Counted from the first letter of the stretch, positions 1 to 4,965 are shown. The stretch: DNA of 6,676 nucleotides from Bacteroidota bacterium (GCA_023412765.1 JAEZBX010000084.1:1-6676), one strand, 5' to 3'. The notes: generated by a model not told the origin, from the letters alone. Made by a program: numbers and translations.

Positions 1-1
1 G

Positions 2-1063
2 GATACGGCTGCAGTTACTTTTAACAAGCTGAATGCTGCAAAAAAGTTTCCCGCAATCAACAAAGCAAATATCTACCGGGGATCAAAGGCTTACCAGCGG
101 TTGATAGAGAATAAGGACGTCGACGCAGTTCTCATTTCCTCGCCTGGCTATACACATGCTGAATTTTTGGAAGCTGCAGTAGCCGCCGGGAAACATGTAT
201 ACTGCGAGAAGCCCGTTGCCACCGATGTCGCAGGCTGTTCGCGAATAGTGAAGGCGGGAGAGAAGGTGAACGGAAAACAATCTGTTGTTGTAGGTTTTCA
301 AATCCGTCACGCCACTCCTTATGTACAGATGGTGAAGAGAATTCATGAAGGAGCCATCGGAGAGGTGGTCAACGCTCAACTTTATTATTTGTCATCGGAG
401 ACAAAGCTACGCGACGTAAAAAATGTTTCTGATGATGAATATCGTATCCGAAACCATTACTTTTTTAGGGCACTGTGCGGCGACATTATTCTTGATCAGG
501 CAATACATATGATTGACGTATGCAATTGGGCGCTTCAGGGACATCCGCTTCAGGCGATTGGTACTGGCAGTAATGAGAAAGGTCGAAATATTGGTGATGC
601 ATGGAATAATTATCAGGTGATATATCAATACCCGAGCAACATTAACGTAACGGTACATGCTACTAAAGTAGGTCCGCAATTTGGCGATGTATGCTGTAGA
701 TTCCTTGGGACGAAGGGAATTGCAGAGGCTCACTACAGCGGAGGCGTTTTCATTCAGGGAGAAAACCAATGGGATTCTGGCATTGCTAAAGGCGATAGCA
801 AATTAACACCCGAACAGCAAGCTGCTGGTGTGTTTGATTCTTCATTGCACGATGCCGACGCGAATAAAGAAAAAGCTTTTATCGATAGTATTGTTTCCGG
901 TAAGTATTTGAACGAAACGAGGTCAGGTGCTGACTCAACCCTTGCAGCAATTTTAGGCCGTGAATCTGCATTGCAGAAAAAGGAAATGAAGTGGGATGCA
1001 TTGGTCGCATCGAATCAACGGTTGGATCCGAAGTTGAATCTGGCACAGTTTGATGCGAAGTAG
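2..1063 (+). CDS. Gfo/Idh/MocA family oxidoreductase (5' partial)
   Basis: The reading frame is open from the first full codon (position 2) to a TAG at 1061-1063, giving 353 visible residues. The true start lies left of the window, so the N-terminal Rossmann GxGxxG strand is missing. The family signature EKP, which lies near the nicotinamide, is encoded at 206-214 (context VYCEKPVATD) and follows a typical VLISSPGYTHAEF strand and the AAVAAGKHV helix. A later GDIILDQAIHMIDVCNWAL segment (starting near 479) matches the region holding the conserved active-site His of the C-terminal alpha/beta domain. Members are NAD(P)-dependent oxidoreductases acting on sugars, inositols or sugar acids; the substrate here is not readable. 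No obvious terminator follows; a heptamer repeat block starts at once. The next gene on this strand, beyond the IS, is an SDR, so the two may once have formed a single sugar-oxidation operon. The family call is firm, the substrate unknown. Confidence 0.93.
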   Translation, partial: DTAAVTFNKLNAAKKFPAINKANIYRGSKAYQRLIENKDVDAVLISSPGYTHAEFLEAAVAAGKHVYCEKPVATDVAGCSRIVKAGEKVNGKQSVVVGFQIRHATPYVQMVKRIHEGAIGEVVNAQLYYLSSETKLRDVKNVSDDEYRIRNHYFFRALCGDIILDQAIHMIDVCNWALQGHPLQAIGTGSNEKGRNIGDAWNNYQVIYQYPSNINVTVHATKVGPQFGDVCCRFLGTKGIAEAHYSGGVFIQGENQWDSGIAKGDSKLTPEQQAAGVFDSSLHDADANKEKAFIDSIVSGKYLNETRSGADSTLAAILGRESALQKKEMKWDALVASNQRLDPKLNLAQFDAK

Positions 1064-1064
1064 C

Positions 1065-1156
1065 GGGATAGGGGAATAAGGAATAAGGAATGGGGAAGGT
1101 ATAGGGTATAGGGTAGTAGGGAAGGTATAGGGTATAGGGTATAAGGTATAAGGTAT
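1065..1156 (+). repeat. Heptamer tandem repeat array, left part
   Basis: Intergenic block of drifting heptamers that begins two bases after the oxidoreductase stop codon. GGAATAA units lie at 1073-1079 and 1080-1086 with a partial at 1087-1091. GGTATAG units lie at 1098-1104, 1105-1111, 1124-1130 and 1131-1137. GGTATAA units lie at 1138-1144 and 1145-1151, followed by a partial GGTAT at 1152-1156. A higher-order duplication of about 26 bp is visible: 1091-1115 closely matches 1117-1141. The array continues in phase on the far side of the IS at 2549. Any peptide encoded through it is repetitive (YTLYPIPYT-like on the minus strand) and is not considered a gene. Confidence 0.92.
1148..1156 (+). 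repeat. Probable target-site duplication, left copy
   Basis: ATAAGGTAT immediately precedes the left IS tip and is repeated directly after the right tip. The 9-bp length is chosen because it suits the IS4 family; the periodic target makes the length uncertain. Confidence 0.6.
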
Positions 1157-1168
1157 CACTACTGTCCG
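1157..1168 (+). repeat. Left terminal inverted repeat of the IS
   Basis: CACTACTGTCCG is identical to the reverse complement of 2537-2548. Similarity falls off just inside the 12-bp core (GAATAA on the left against AGACAT on the right). Two more outer bases (AT) also match, but they belong to the heptamer target as well, so the exact tip is ambiguous by 2 bp. Confidence 0.9.
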
Positions 1169-1185
1169 GAATAAAAATCACAAAA

Positions 1186-1207
1186 AGAGCCCGAAAAATC
1201 GGGCTCT
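1186..1207. terminator. Hairpin in the IS left end, terminator-like on the minus strand
   Basis: A perfect 9-bp stem (AGAGCCCGA at 1186-1194 with TCGGGCTCT at 1199-1207) encloses an AAAA loop. It is preceded by an A-run, so a minus-strand transcript would read hairpin followed by U-run, the form of an intrinsic terminator. On the plus strand there is a stem but no U-run after it. It could stop transcripts leaving the IS leftward, or slow read-through transcripts from the upstream gene entering the transposase. Confidence 0.65.
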
Positions 1208-1212
1208 AGTGT

Positions 1213-1245
1213 GTAGATTGGTTTTTGCAACAAAACTAATTCTAC
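1213..1245 (+). promoter_or_regulatory. Leader hairpin abutting the transposase start codon
   Basis: Bases 1213-1225 pair with 1232-1245 over 13 base pairs, including one G-U pair (1220 with 1237) and one bulged T (1240), around a six-base TGCAAC loop. The 3' arm ends at the base directly before the ATG at 1246. In an mRNA that includes the whole stem, the ribosome landing area would be folded. Other transposons (IS10, IS50) are known to hide the transposase start in this way in read-through transcripts only. The pairing is read directly from the sequence; its function is inferred. Confidence 0.6.
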
Positions 1246-2454
1246 ATGCCCAAAAGTACTTACTTTTTTGGACAGTCAGTTTTCGGACAGCTGATTGAAC
1301 TAATTAATCCTGGTATCATTAACGATGCAATTCGAAAAACATCGGCTGATCGACACTATAAACGATTTTTCGTAAACGATCACCTTGTCACGATGTTGTT
1401 TGGAGTAACGGCCCATTGTACGTCGCTTCGTGAGATTTGTGGCACTATGATGGCACTTTGCGGTAAGCTGGAGCATTTTGGAATGGAGCGCGTTCCACGC
1501 CGTAGTACTCTATCGGATGCAAATGCAAACAGACATTTTGATGTGTTCGCGCAAATTTATTATGGCCTATTAAATACATATCGTTCTGTTTTGTCGGACA
1601 GCCAATCTTTCAGGGTGAAGGGAAAAAAGGTGGTAGCTATTGATTCAACAACCATTACACTTTTCAAAGATATTATGAATGGAGTAGGACGGCGATCTCC
1701 GTCAGGTAAGAGTAAAGGAGGTATTAAGGTGCATACCGAATTGGTTTTGGAAGAATGCGTTCCACACGTGATTTGGTATTCTGCTGGTGCTAGCAGTGAT
1801 TTGAATTTTGTACGCAATAGAAAACTTAAAAAGGAAAATATTTATGTGTTTGATCGCGGCTATATCGACTATGAATTTTACGAAGCACTAAATCAGCAGG
1901 AGGTTGGCTTTGTCACTCGATTGAACGACAATGCCTCATACGAGTCGATTCAAGAATACCCAATCGAAGATGATGCTCCCGATTCATTACTCAAGGATGA
2001 ACGAATTGAGATCCCCATCCGCAAAAAGGGGCGGATACTTAGAACTGTGATGTTGAGAAGAATTGCATGGTGGGATGAAGCCTCGCAACGTTATTTAATT
2101 TTTCTTAGTAATATGTTCGATGTCCAGCCTCAGACCATTGCAGGTGTCTACAAGCAGCGCTGGCAAGTTGAATTGCTTTTCAAACAACTCAAGCAAAATT
2201 TTCCCCTTAAATACTTTTTAGGAGACAATGAAAATGCAATTATCATTCAAATATGGTGTACGCTTATTGCTAACCTTCTGATGACGGTTATTCAACAACA
2301 GCTTAAACGACAGACTGCATTCACATTCATAGCAAGTTTTATCAGGGTTAACCTAATCAATTATATTCATTTAATCAGGTTCCTAAATGACCCGGAAAAA
2401 GACTGGAATAAGGAATATCAACCACAAATGCAACCGGACCTATTTTCTACATAG
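1246..2454 (+). CDS. IS4-family DDE transposase
   Basis: This 402-residue protein catalyses cut-and-paste movement of its own element. The RNase-H-like catalytic triad is visible: D133 (VAIDSTT), D203 (YVFDRGY) and E309. The last lies in the IS4 signature Y-x2-R-x3-E-x6-K, here Y302, R305, E309 and K316 in YKQRWQVELLFKQLK. Before the first Asp is an N-terminal domain of about 120 residues (VNDHLVTMLFGVTAHCTSLREI, then RRSTLSDANANR) typical of the DUF4372-type IS4 transposases common in Bacteroidota. A beta-strand-rich insertion lies between D203 and E309, as usual for IS4. No frameshift or stop interrupts it and the length is normal, so it appears functional. The start is ATG at 1246, which gives the expected N-terminus; there is no Shine-Dalgarno site. 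A hairpin lies directly upstream. About 94 bp of non-coding IS sequence follow the TAG, with no clear terminator. Confidence 0.95.
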   Translation: MPKSTYFFGQSVFGQLIELINPGIINDAIRKTSADRHYKRFFVNDHLVTMLFGVTAHCTSLREICGTMMALCGKLEHFGMERVPRRSTLSDANANRHFDVFAQIYYGLLNTYRSVLSDSQSFRVKGKKVVAIDSTTITLFKDIMNGVGRRSPSGKSKGGIKVHTELVLEECVPHVIWYSAGASSDLNFVRNRKLKKENIYVFDRGYIDYEFYEALNQQEVGFVTRLNDNASYESIQEYPIEDDAPDSLLKDERIEIPIRKKGRILRTVMLRRIAWWDEASQRYLIFLSNMFDVQPQTIAGVYKQRWQVELLFKQLKQNFPLKYFLGDNENAIIIQIWCTLIANLLMTVIQQQLKRQTAFTFIASFIRVNLINYIHLIRFLNDPEKDWNKEYQPQMQPDLFST

Positions 2455-2536
2455 CGGGGGCTTACATTTTAAAAAGAAAACAAAACATCTGAATTTATCT
2501 AACAAACACCACTTCTAAACAATTATCTGAATGTCT

Positions 2537-2548
2537 CGGACAGTAGTG
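2537..2548 (-). repeat. Right terminal inverted repeat of the IS
   Basis: CGGACAGTAGTG is the exact reverse complement of the left tip at 1157-1168 and marks the right boundary of the element before the heptamer array resumes. Confidence 0.9.
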
Positions 2549-2557
2549 ATAAGGTAT
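2549..2557 (+). repeat. Probable target-site duplication, right copy
   Basis: ATAAGGTAT directly follows the right IS tip and equals 1148-1156. It also reads as part of the GGTATAA tandem array, so the duplication length cannot be fixed from this sequence alone. Confidence 0.6.
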
Positions 2558-2587
2558 AAGGTATAAGGTATGGTATAAGGTATAAGG
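2549..2587 (+). repeat. Heptamer tandem repeat array, right part
   Basis: Continuation of the array interrupted by the IS. GGTATAA units lie at 2553-2559 and 2560-2566, followed by a truncated GGTAT (2567-2571), then GGTATAA at 2572-2578 and 2579-2585. It ends in a near-perfect 16-bp palindrome (2583-2598, TAAGGCG-TG-CGCCTTA). Only the pure GGTATAA variant occurs on this side; the GGAATAA and GGTATAG variants are confined to the left part. Confidence 0.9.
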
Positions 2588-2632
2588 CGTGCGCCTTAGA
2601 CTATGTAATGCGGACTTTAAATGGCACTCTCT

Positions 2633-2671
2633 ACTATTAACTAATAACGGATAACTATTAACTATTATCTA
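2633..2671 (+). repeat. Short AT-rich direct repeat of ACTATTAAC type
   Basis: ACTATTAAC occurs at 2633-2641 and again at 2654-2662, with related pieces between (CTAATAAC, GGATAAC) and after (CTATTATCTATT). The block differs in sequence from the GGTATAA heptamers and runs straight into the TTG start of the SDR gene, so it forms that gene's leader. Confidence 0.7.
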
Positions 2672-3421
2672 TTGAGGTTTAAAAATAAAGTTGCGTTAGT
2701 AACCGGGGCAGGCCGCGATATCGGTCGGGCTATAGCATTAAGGATGGCCAGTGAAGGTGCATTCGTCATCATCAACTACTCTCAATCGGAAACTGCAGCT
2801 GAGGCGACATTATCTTCGGTTATTTCTGCTGGTGGCAAAGGCTCGATTTTCAAAGCAGACCTTACCAAGTCGGATGAAGTCAAAAAGTTAAAGGAATTTG
2901 TGACTAGTGTTACCAGCAAGTTAGACGTGTTGGTAAACAATGCGGGTGGTATTATCGCGCGGAAGAAATTGATCGATCAGGACGAAAACTTTTACAATTT
3001 GGTGATGGACCTGAACTTTCGATCTTTGTTTTTAGTCACACGCGCCATGACTGAAATCATGAACAACGGAAGTTCAATCGTCAACGTGTCTTCACTTGCG
3101 GCACGCGATGGAGGTGGATTTGGAGCGTCGCTTTATGCAGCAGCGAAAGGCGCAATAACAACCTATACCCGAGGTCTGGCCAAGGAACTCGGGCCATCGG
3201 GAATTCGTGTGAATGGTGTTTGCCCGGGCTTAATTGCAACGACATTCCATGACAAATTTACTCCGAGTGACGTAAGGGAAAAAGTGGTTGCTGCCACACC
3301 TCTCCGAAGAGAAGGCACTGCAGAAGATATTGCTAACCTTGTTGCATTCCTCGCATCTGATGAAGCGTCATTTATTACGGGCGCAAACTACGATATTAAT
3401 GGAGGTGTTGGATTCAGTTGA
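2672..3421 (+). CDS. Short-chain dehydrogenase/reductase (classical SDR, FabG-like)
   Basis: A 249-residue single-domain Rossmann oxidoreductase of normal length for classical SDRs. Visible landmarks are the dinucleotide loop TGAGRDIG (residues 11-18), ADLT (62-65), NNAG (89-92), N115, the catalytic serine in VNVSS (140-141) and the YxxxK pair Y155/K159, followed by the PG motif (185-186) and a C-terminal TGANYDINGG segment. The second glycine of the usual TGxxxGxG loop is Asp16. The serine-to-tyrosine spacing is one residue longer than in FabG. NY (35-36) after the second strand hints at NADP(H), which is tentative. The substrate is unknown; a sugar, sugar acid or 3-oxoacyl group is possible. 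The start is TTG at 2672: an in-frame TAA at 2645-2647 bounds it upstream, there is no in-frame ATG between, and MRFKNKVALVTG is a normal SDR N-terminus. It was probably once closely linked to the upstream oxidoreductase. Confidence 0.92.
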   Translation: MRFKNKVALVTGAGRDIGRAIALRMASEGAFVIINYSQSETAAEATLSSVISAGGKGSIFKADLTKSDEVKKLKEFVTSVTSKLDVLVNNAGGIIARKKLIDQDENFYNLVMDLNFRSLFLVTRAMTEIMNNGSSIVNVSSLAARDGGGFGASLYAAAKGAITTYTRGLAKELGPSGIRVNGVCPGLIATTFHDKFTPSDVREKVVAATPLRREGTAEDIANLVAFLASDEASFITGANYDINGGVGFS

Positions 3422-3452
3422 GGTGGGGATAACATCAGGTGAATAAAACAAT

Positions 3453-3486
3453 GACGCAAAGAAACGGCTATGCATTTCTTTGCGTC
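3453..3486. terminator. Strong hairpin between convergent genes
   Basis: A perfect 12-bp stem (GACGCAAAGAAA at 3453-3464 with TTTCTTTGCGTC at 3475-3486) encloses a 10-base loop. It begins 32 bases after the SDR stop codon, in the gap facing the convergent minus-strand operon. No U-run follows on either strand, so it may act as a weak or factor-assisted terminator, or as an mRNA 3'-end stabiliser. A second, weaker structure lies just after it: ATGCGA at 3491-3496 pairs with TCGCAT at 3525-3530, and could serve the minus-strand transcript. Confidence 0.65.
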
Positions 3487-3560
3487 TATCATGCGAGATT
3501 GAGTGAAATTTATCCAGAAGAATTTCGCATCATCCGGAAAAGATTCACTTCACTAAACCT

Positions 3561-4058
3561 CTAAATCAACTCGACATACTGGGATACCTTCCATTCGCCA
3601 TCAATGAACAATGCCTTATGAAATTTAAGACAATACTCTTTGTTGTTGGAGGTGAAAGTAATCGTAGCCGAAGAATTGGAAGTTTCTTCTCCTAATTCAA
3701 TCCCAACAAGCTTGATAGTTTTCCAATCAATGCCAGCTGTTTTACCGTTTGTGATAATTGAATTAAATGACTGATTAAGGGCTGGTATGACATCGCGATG
3801 ATACTGGAGTTCAAAATCTCTCTTAGCCTCATCGAGGTTTTTGCCGTAGTAACCAGCGTTCTTTTCCATAATTTCATAAAAGGAAACTAGTGAGGGATAA
3901 AGATTAGTGTACTCTTCGAGCGAGTTGTGTTGAAGAGCATGTACGACGCTTATGGCCATACGTTCGGCGGCAGCATCGCCAGCCTTATCGATTTTAATAG
4001 TTTTGAAAGAAGACAAAGTCATAGCAAGAATTGATAAAATGATGATTGAGTGTTTCAT
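3561..4058 (-). CDS. Small exported protein of unknown function
   Basis: This 165-residue protein has an N-terminal segment (MKHSIIILSILAMTLSSF) with the charge and hydrophobic run of a Sec signal peptide. There is no lipobox cysteine, so it is probably released into the periplasm. The mature part starts with a helical stretch (AAAERMAISVVHALQHNSLEEYTNLYPSL) and ends in strands (SSATITFTSNNKEYCLKFHKALFIDGEWKVSQYVELI). The closing GEWKVSQYVEL resembles the last strands of NTF2/SnoaL-like folds, but this is only an impression. The ATG at 4058 lies 13 bases after the stop of the cytochrome c gene on the same strand, so the two are almost certainly cotranscribed. A role alongside that cytochrome is therefore likely, but no specific function can be given. 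Confidence 0.8.
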   Translation of the reverse strand: MKHSIIILSILAMTLSSFKTIKIDKAGDAAAERMAISVVHALQHNSLEEYTNLYPSLVSFYEIMEKNAGYYGKNLDEAKRDFELQYHRDVIPALNQSFNSIITNGKTAGIDWKTIKLVGIELGEETSNSSATITFTSNNKEYCLKFHKALFIDGEWKVSQYVELI

Positions 4059-4071
4059 ATATAATCTGAAA

Positions 4072-4656
4072 TTATTTGGATTGGGACATTAGTTTATCTG
4101 GCGCAATTGGCGCGGGCACAAGGTTATCGATCGGGCGTAGTGATTTCAGGTACGCGAAAATCGATTTCAAATCTTGATCAGTCATGTGACGGAACATCTG
4201 CCAGGGCATCGGCGGCAGCAAAGAGCGGCCGTTTTCAAGTCCTTTGTATTTTCCCTTGCGAATGGCTGTTTCAAATTGTTTGTATGACCAGTTTCCAATA
4301 CCCGTCTCATGGGGTGTTAGATTTGCTGCATACGATACGCCCCAGGGTCCAACCGCAGCCGTAAGCGTGTTACTGAATAGTACCCAATCTTTAGTACTGA
4401 CAATGTTACCCAGCTTTTCATCTTTCGGGTGACCAGATAATATTCGCTCTGGATCGGGCTCAGGACCCTCAGGCGTCATTATCTTTGGTGAGTGGCAATC
4501 GTGGCAACCGCTTACAGTTGTGAGATATTTGCCGCGTGCGATGAGTTCTTCGTTCGACAATTCTTTCGATACAGCGGTTTCCTTTTCATCTGGGCGCGAA
4601 CAGTTGAAGAGTGTTAAGCAGCCCATTAGTACAGCGCTAATAACTTTAAGTTTCAT
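4072..4656 (-). CDS. Lipoprotein monohaem cytochrome c
   Basis: This 194-residue exported electron-transfer protein has a signal peptide ending in LTLFNC, so Cys19 is a plausible lipidation site and the protein is probably anchored to a membrane facing the periplasm. The single haem-attachment motif CHDCH (C51, C54, H55) is followed by a long cytochrome c domain with AANLTPHETGIGNWSYKQFETAIRKG and LPPMPW, where Met150 is the likely sixth haem ligand, then DQDLKSIFAYLKSL. This layout resembles the cytochrome subunits or partners of periplasmic alcohol and sugar dehydrogenases. No dehydrogenase is encoded next to it in this window, so its electron donor is unknown. It is the first gene of a two-gene operon with the small exported protein 13 bases downstream. 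The start ATG at 4656 follows an A-rich leader (AAAACAACAAAACTAAA) usual for Bacteroidota. It is transcribed divergently from the AraC regulator at 4966. Confidence 0.93.
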   Translation of the reverse strand: MKLKVISAVLMGCLTLFNCSRPDEKETAVSKELSNEELIARGKYLTTVSGCHDCHSPKIMTPEGPEPDPERILSGHPKDEKLGNIVSTKDWVLFSNTLTAAVGPWGVSYAANLTPHETGIGNWSYKQFETAIRKGKYKGLENGRSLLPPMPWQMFRHMTDQDLKSIFAYLKSLRPIDNLVPAPIAPDKLMSQSK

Positions 4657-4706
4657 TTTAGTTTTGTTGTTTTTTCGCAGTTTAACGGTGTAGATGAGAC
4701 CAGGAC

Positions 4707-4737
4707 GTACGCGGAAACGAGGAATTAGTACGCGGAA
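4707..4737. promoter_or_regulatory. Candidate operator: two direct half-sites 21 bp apart
   Basis: GTACGCGGAA occurs exactly at 4707-4716 and 4728-4737, a start-to-start distance of 21 bp or two helical turns. The pair lies 51 to 81 bp upstream of the cytochrome c ATG (4656, minus strand). Direct half-sites 21 bp apart are the arrangement used by the E. coli AraC protein at I1-I2. The only regulator nearby is an AraC-family protein transcribed divergently. The repeat is read directly from the sequence; its use by that regulator is inferred. Confidence 0.55.
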
Positions 4738-4791
4738 TCAACTTTCACTTGATGCGTTTTGCTGATGGATCAAGGAAGGTTGCGGGTAAGA

Positions 4792-4873
4792 GGTATAGAG
4801 GTATAGAGGTATAAGGTATAAGGTATAAGGGCTCCGAGACACCCTGTCCTTCCTTATACCTTATACTTATACC
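4792..4873. repeat. Inverted heptamer array forming a long foldback
   Basis: Plus-strand units GGTATAGA (4792-4799 and 4800-4807) and GGTATAA (4808-4814, 4815-4821, 4822-4828) face inverted units TTATACC (4854-4860), TTATAC (4861-4866) and TTATACC (4867-4873). Bases 4816-4830 pair perfectly with 4852-4866 (15 bp). After one bulged G (4815), bases 4808-4814 pair with 4867-4873 (7 bp). The loop is 21 bases (4831-4851) and not repetitive. This is the same repeat family as at 1065-1156 and 2549-2587, here present in both orientations. Confidence 0.9.
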
Positions 4874-4965
4874 TAGCCCTATTCCTTAATTCCCTCGAAA
4901 TGTTTTTTACCAACAAACGCAACCTCTTCCCCCATTCTACGTGAAAGGCCACATACTTCCCTATT

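Larger units (their letters stand above)
1157..2548 (+). mobile_element. Complete IS4-family insertion sequence, 1392 bp
   Basis: The element is bounded by perfect 12-bp terminal inverted repeats (CACTACTGTCCG at 1157-1168 and its reverse complement at 2537-2548) and carries one intact transposase gene. It sits inside a GGTATAA tandem array. The flanks share ATAAGGTAT directly on both sides (1148-1156 and 2549-2557), which fits the 9-12 bp target duplications known for the IS4 family. Because the target is itself periodic with 7 bp, duplications of 2 or 16 bp fit equally well. If the ends are taken two bases further out (ATCACTACTGTCCG), 5 or 12 bp would fit. Removing the element and one 9-bp copy restores an in-phase heptamer array, which supports a simple insertion. 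The intact gene and perfect ends suggest a recent arrival that may still be active. Confidence 0.93.
4657..4965. other. Divergent control region between cytochrome operon and AraC gene
   Basis: This 309-bp gap has no gene. From left to right it holds the A-rich leader of the cytochrome gene (on the minus strand), a 10-bp direct repeat (4707-4716 and 4728-4737), a small inverted repeat (CTTGAT 4748-4753 with ATCAAG 4769-4774), the heptamer foldback (4792-4873) with a GGAATA-type tail on the minus strand up to about 4893, and a pyrimidine-rich stretch before the AraC ATG. I searched for the Bacteroidota TAnnTTTG promoter element on both strands and found no convincing match. Confidence 0.75.

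Noticed and set aside
101..103. TTG as the start of the oxidoreductase
   Set aside because: The frame is open from position 2 with residues fitting the family, and starting here would remove part of the Rossmann domain. The gene is truncated by the window edge.
1065..1156. CRISPR-like array
   Set aside because: Units are 7 bp, contiguous and without unique spacers; no cas genes are present.
879..1181. Minus-strand open frames of 68-100 codons encoding repetitive YTLYPIPYT-like peptides across the heptamer block
   Set aside because: The composition comes entirely from the 7-bp repeat. One frame overlaps the oxidoreductase gene antisense and runs into the IS end, so it cannot predate the insertion.
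4107..4432. Plus-strand open frames within the cytochrome c gene
   Set aside because: They are antisense to a gene with a clear CxxCH haem motif and a lipoprotein signal, have no recognisable features, and overlap each other in different frames.
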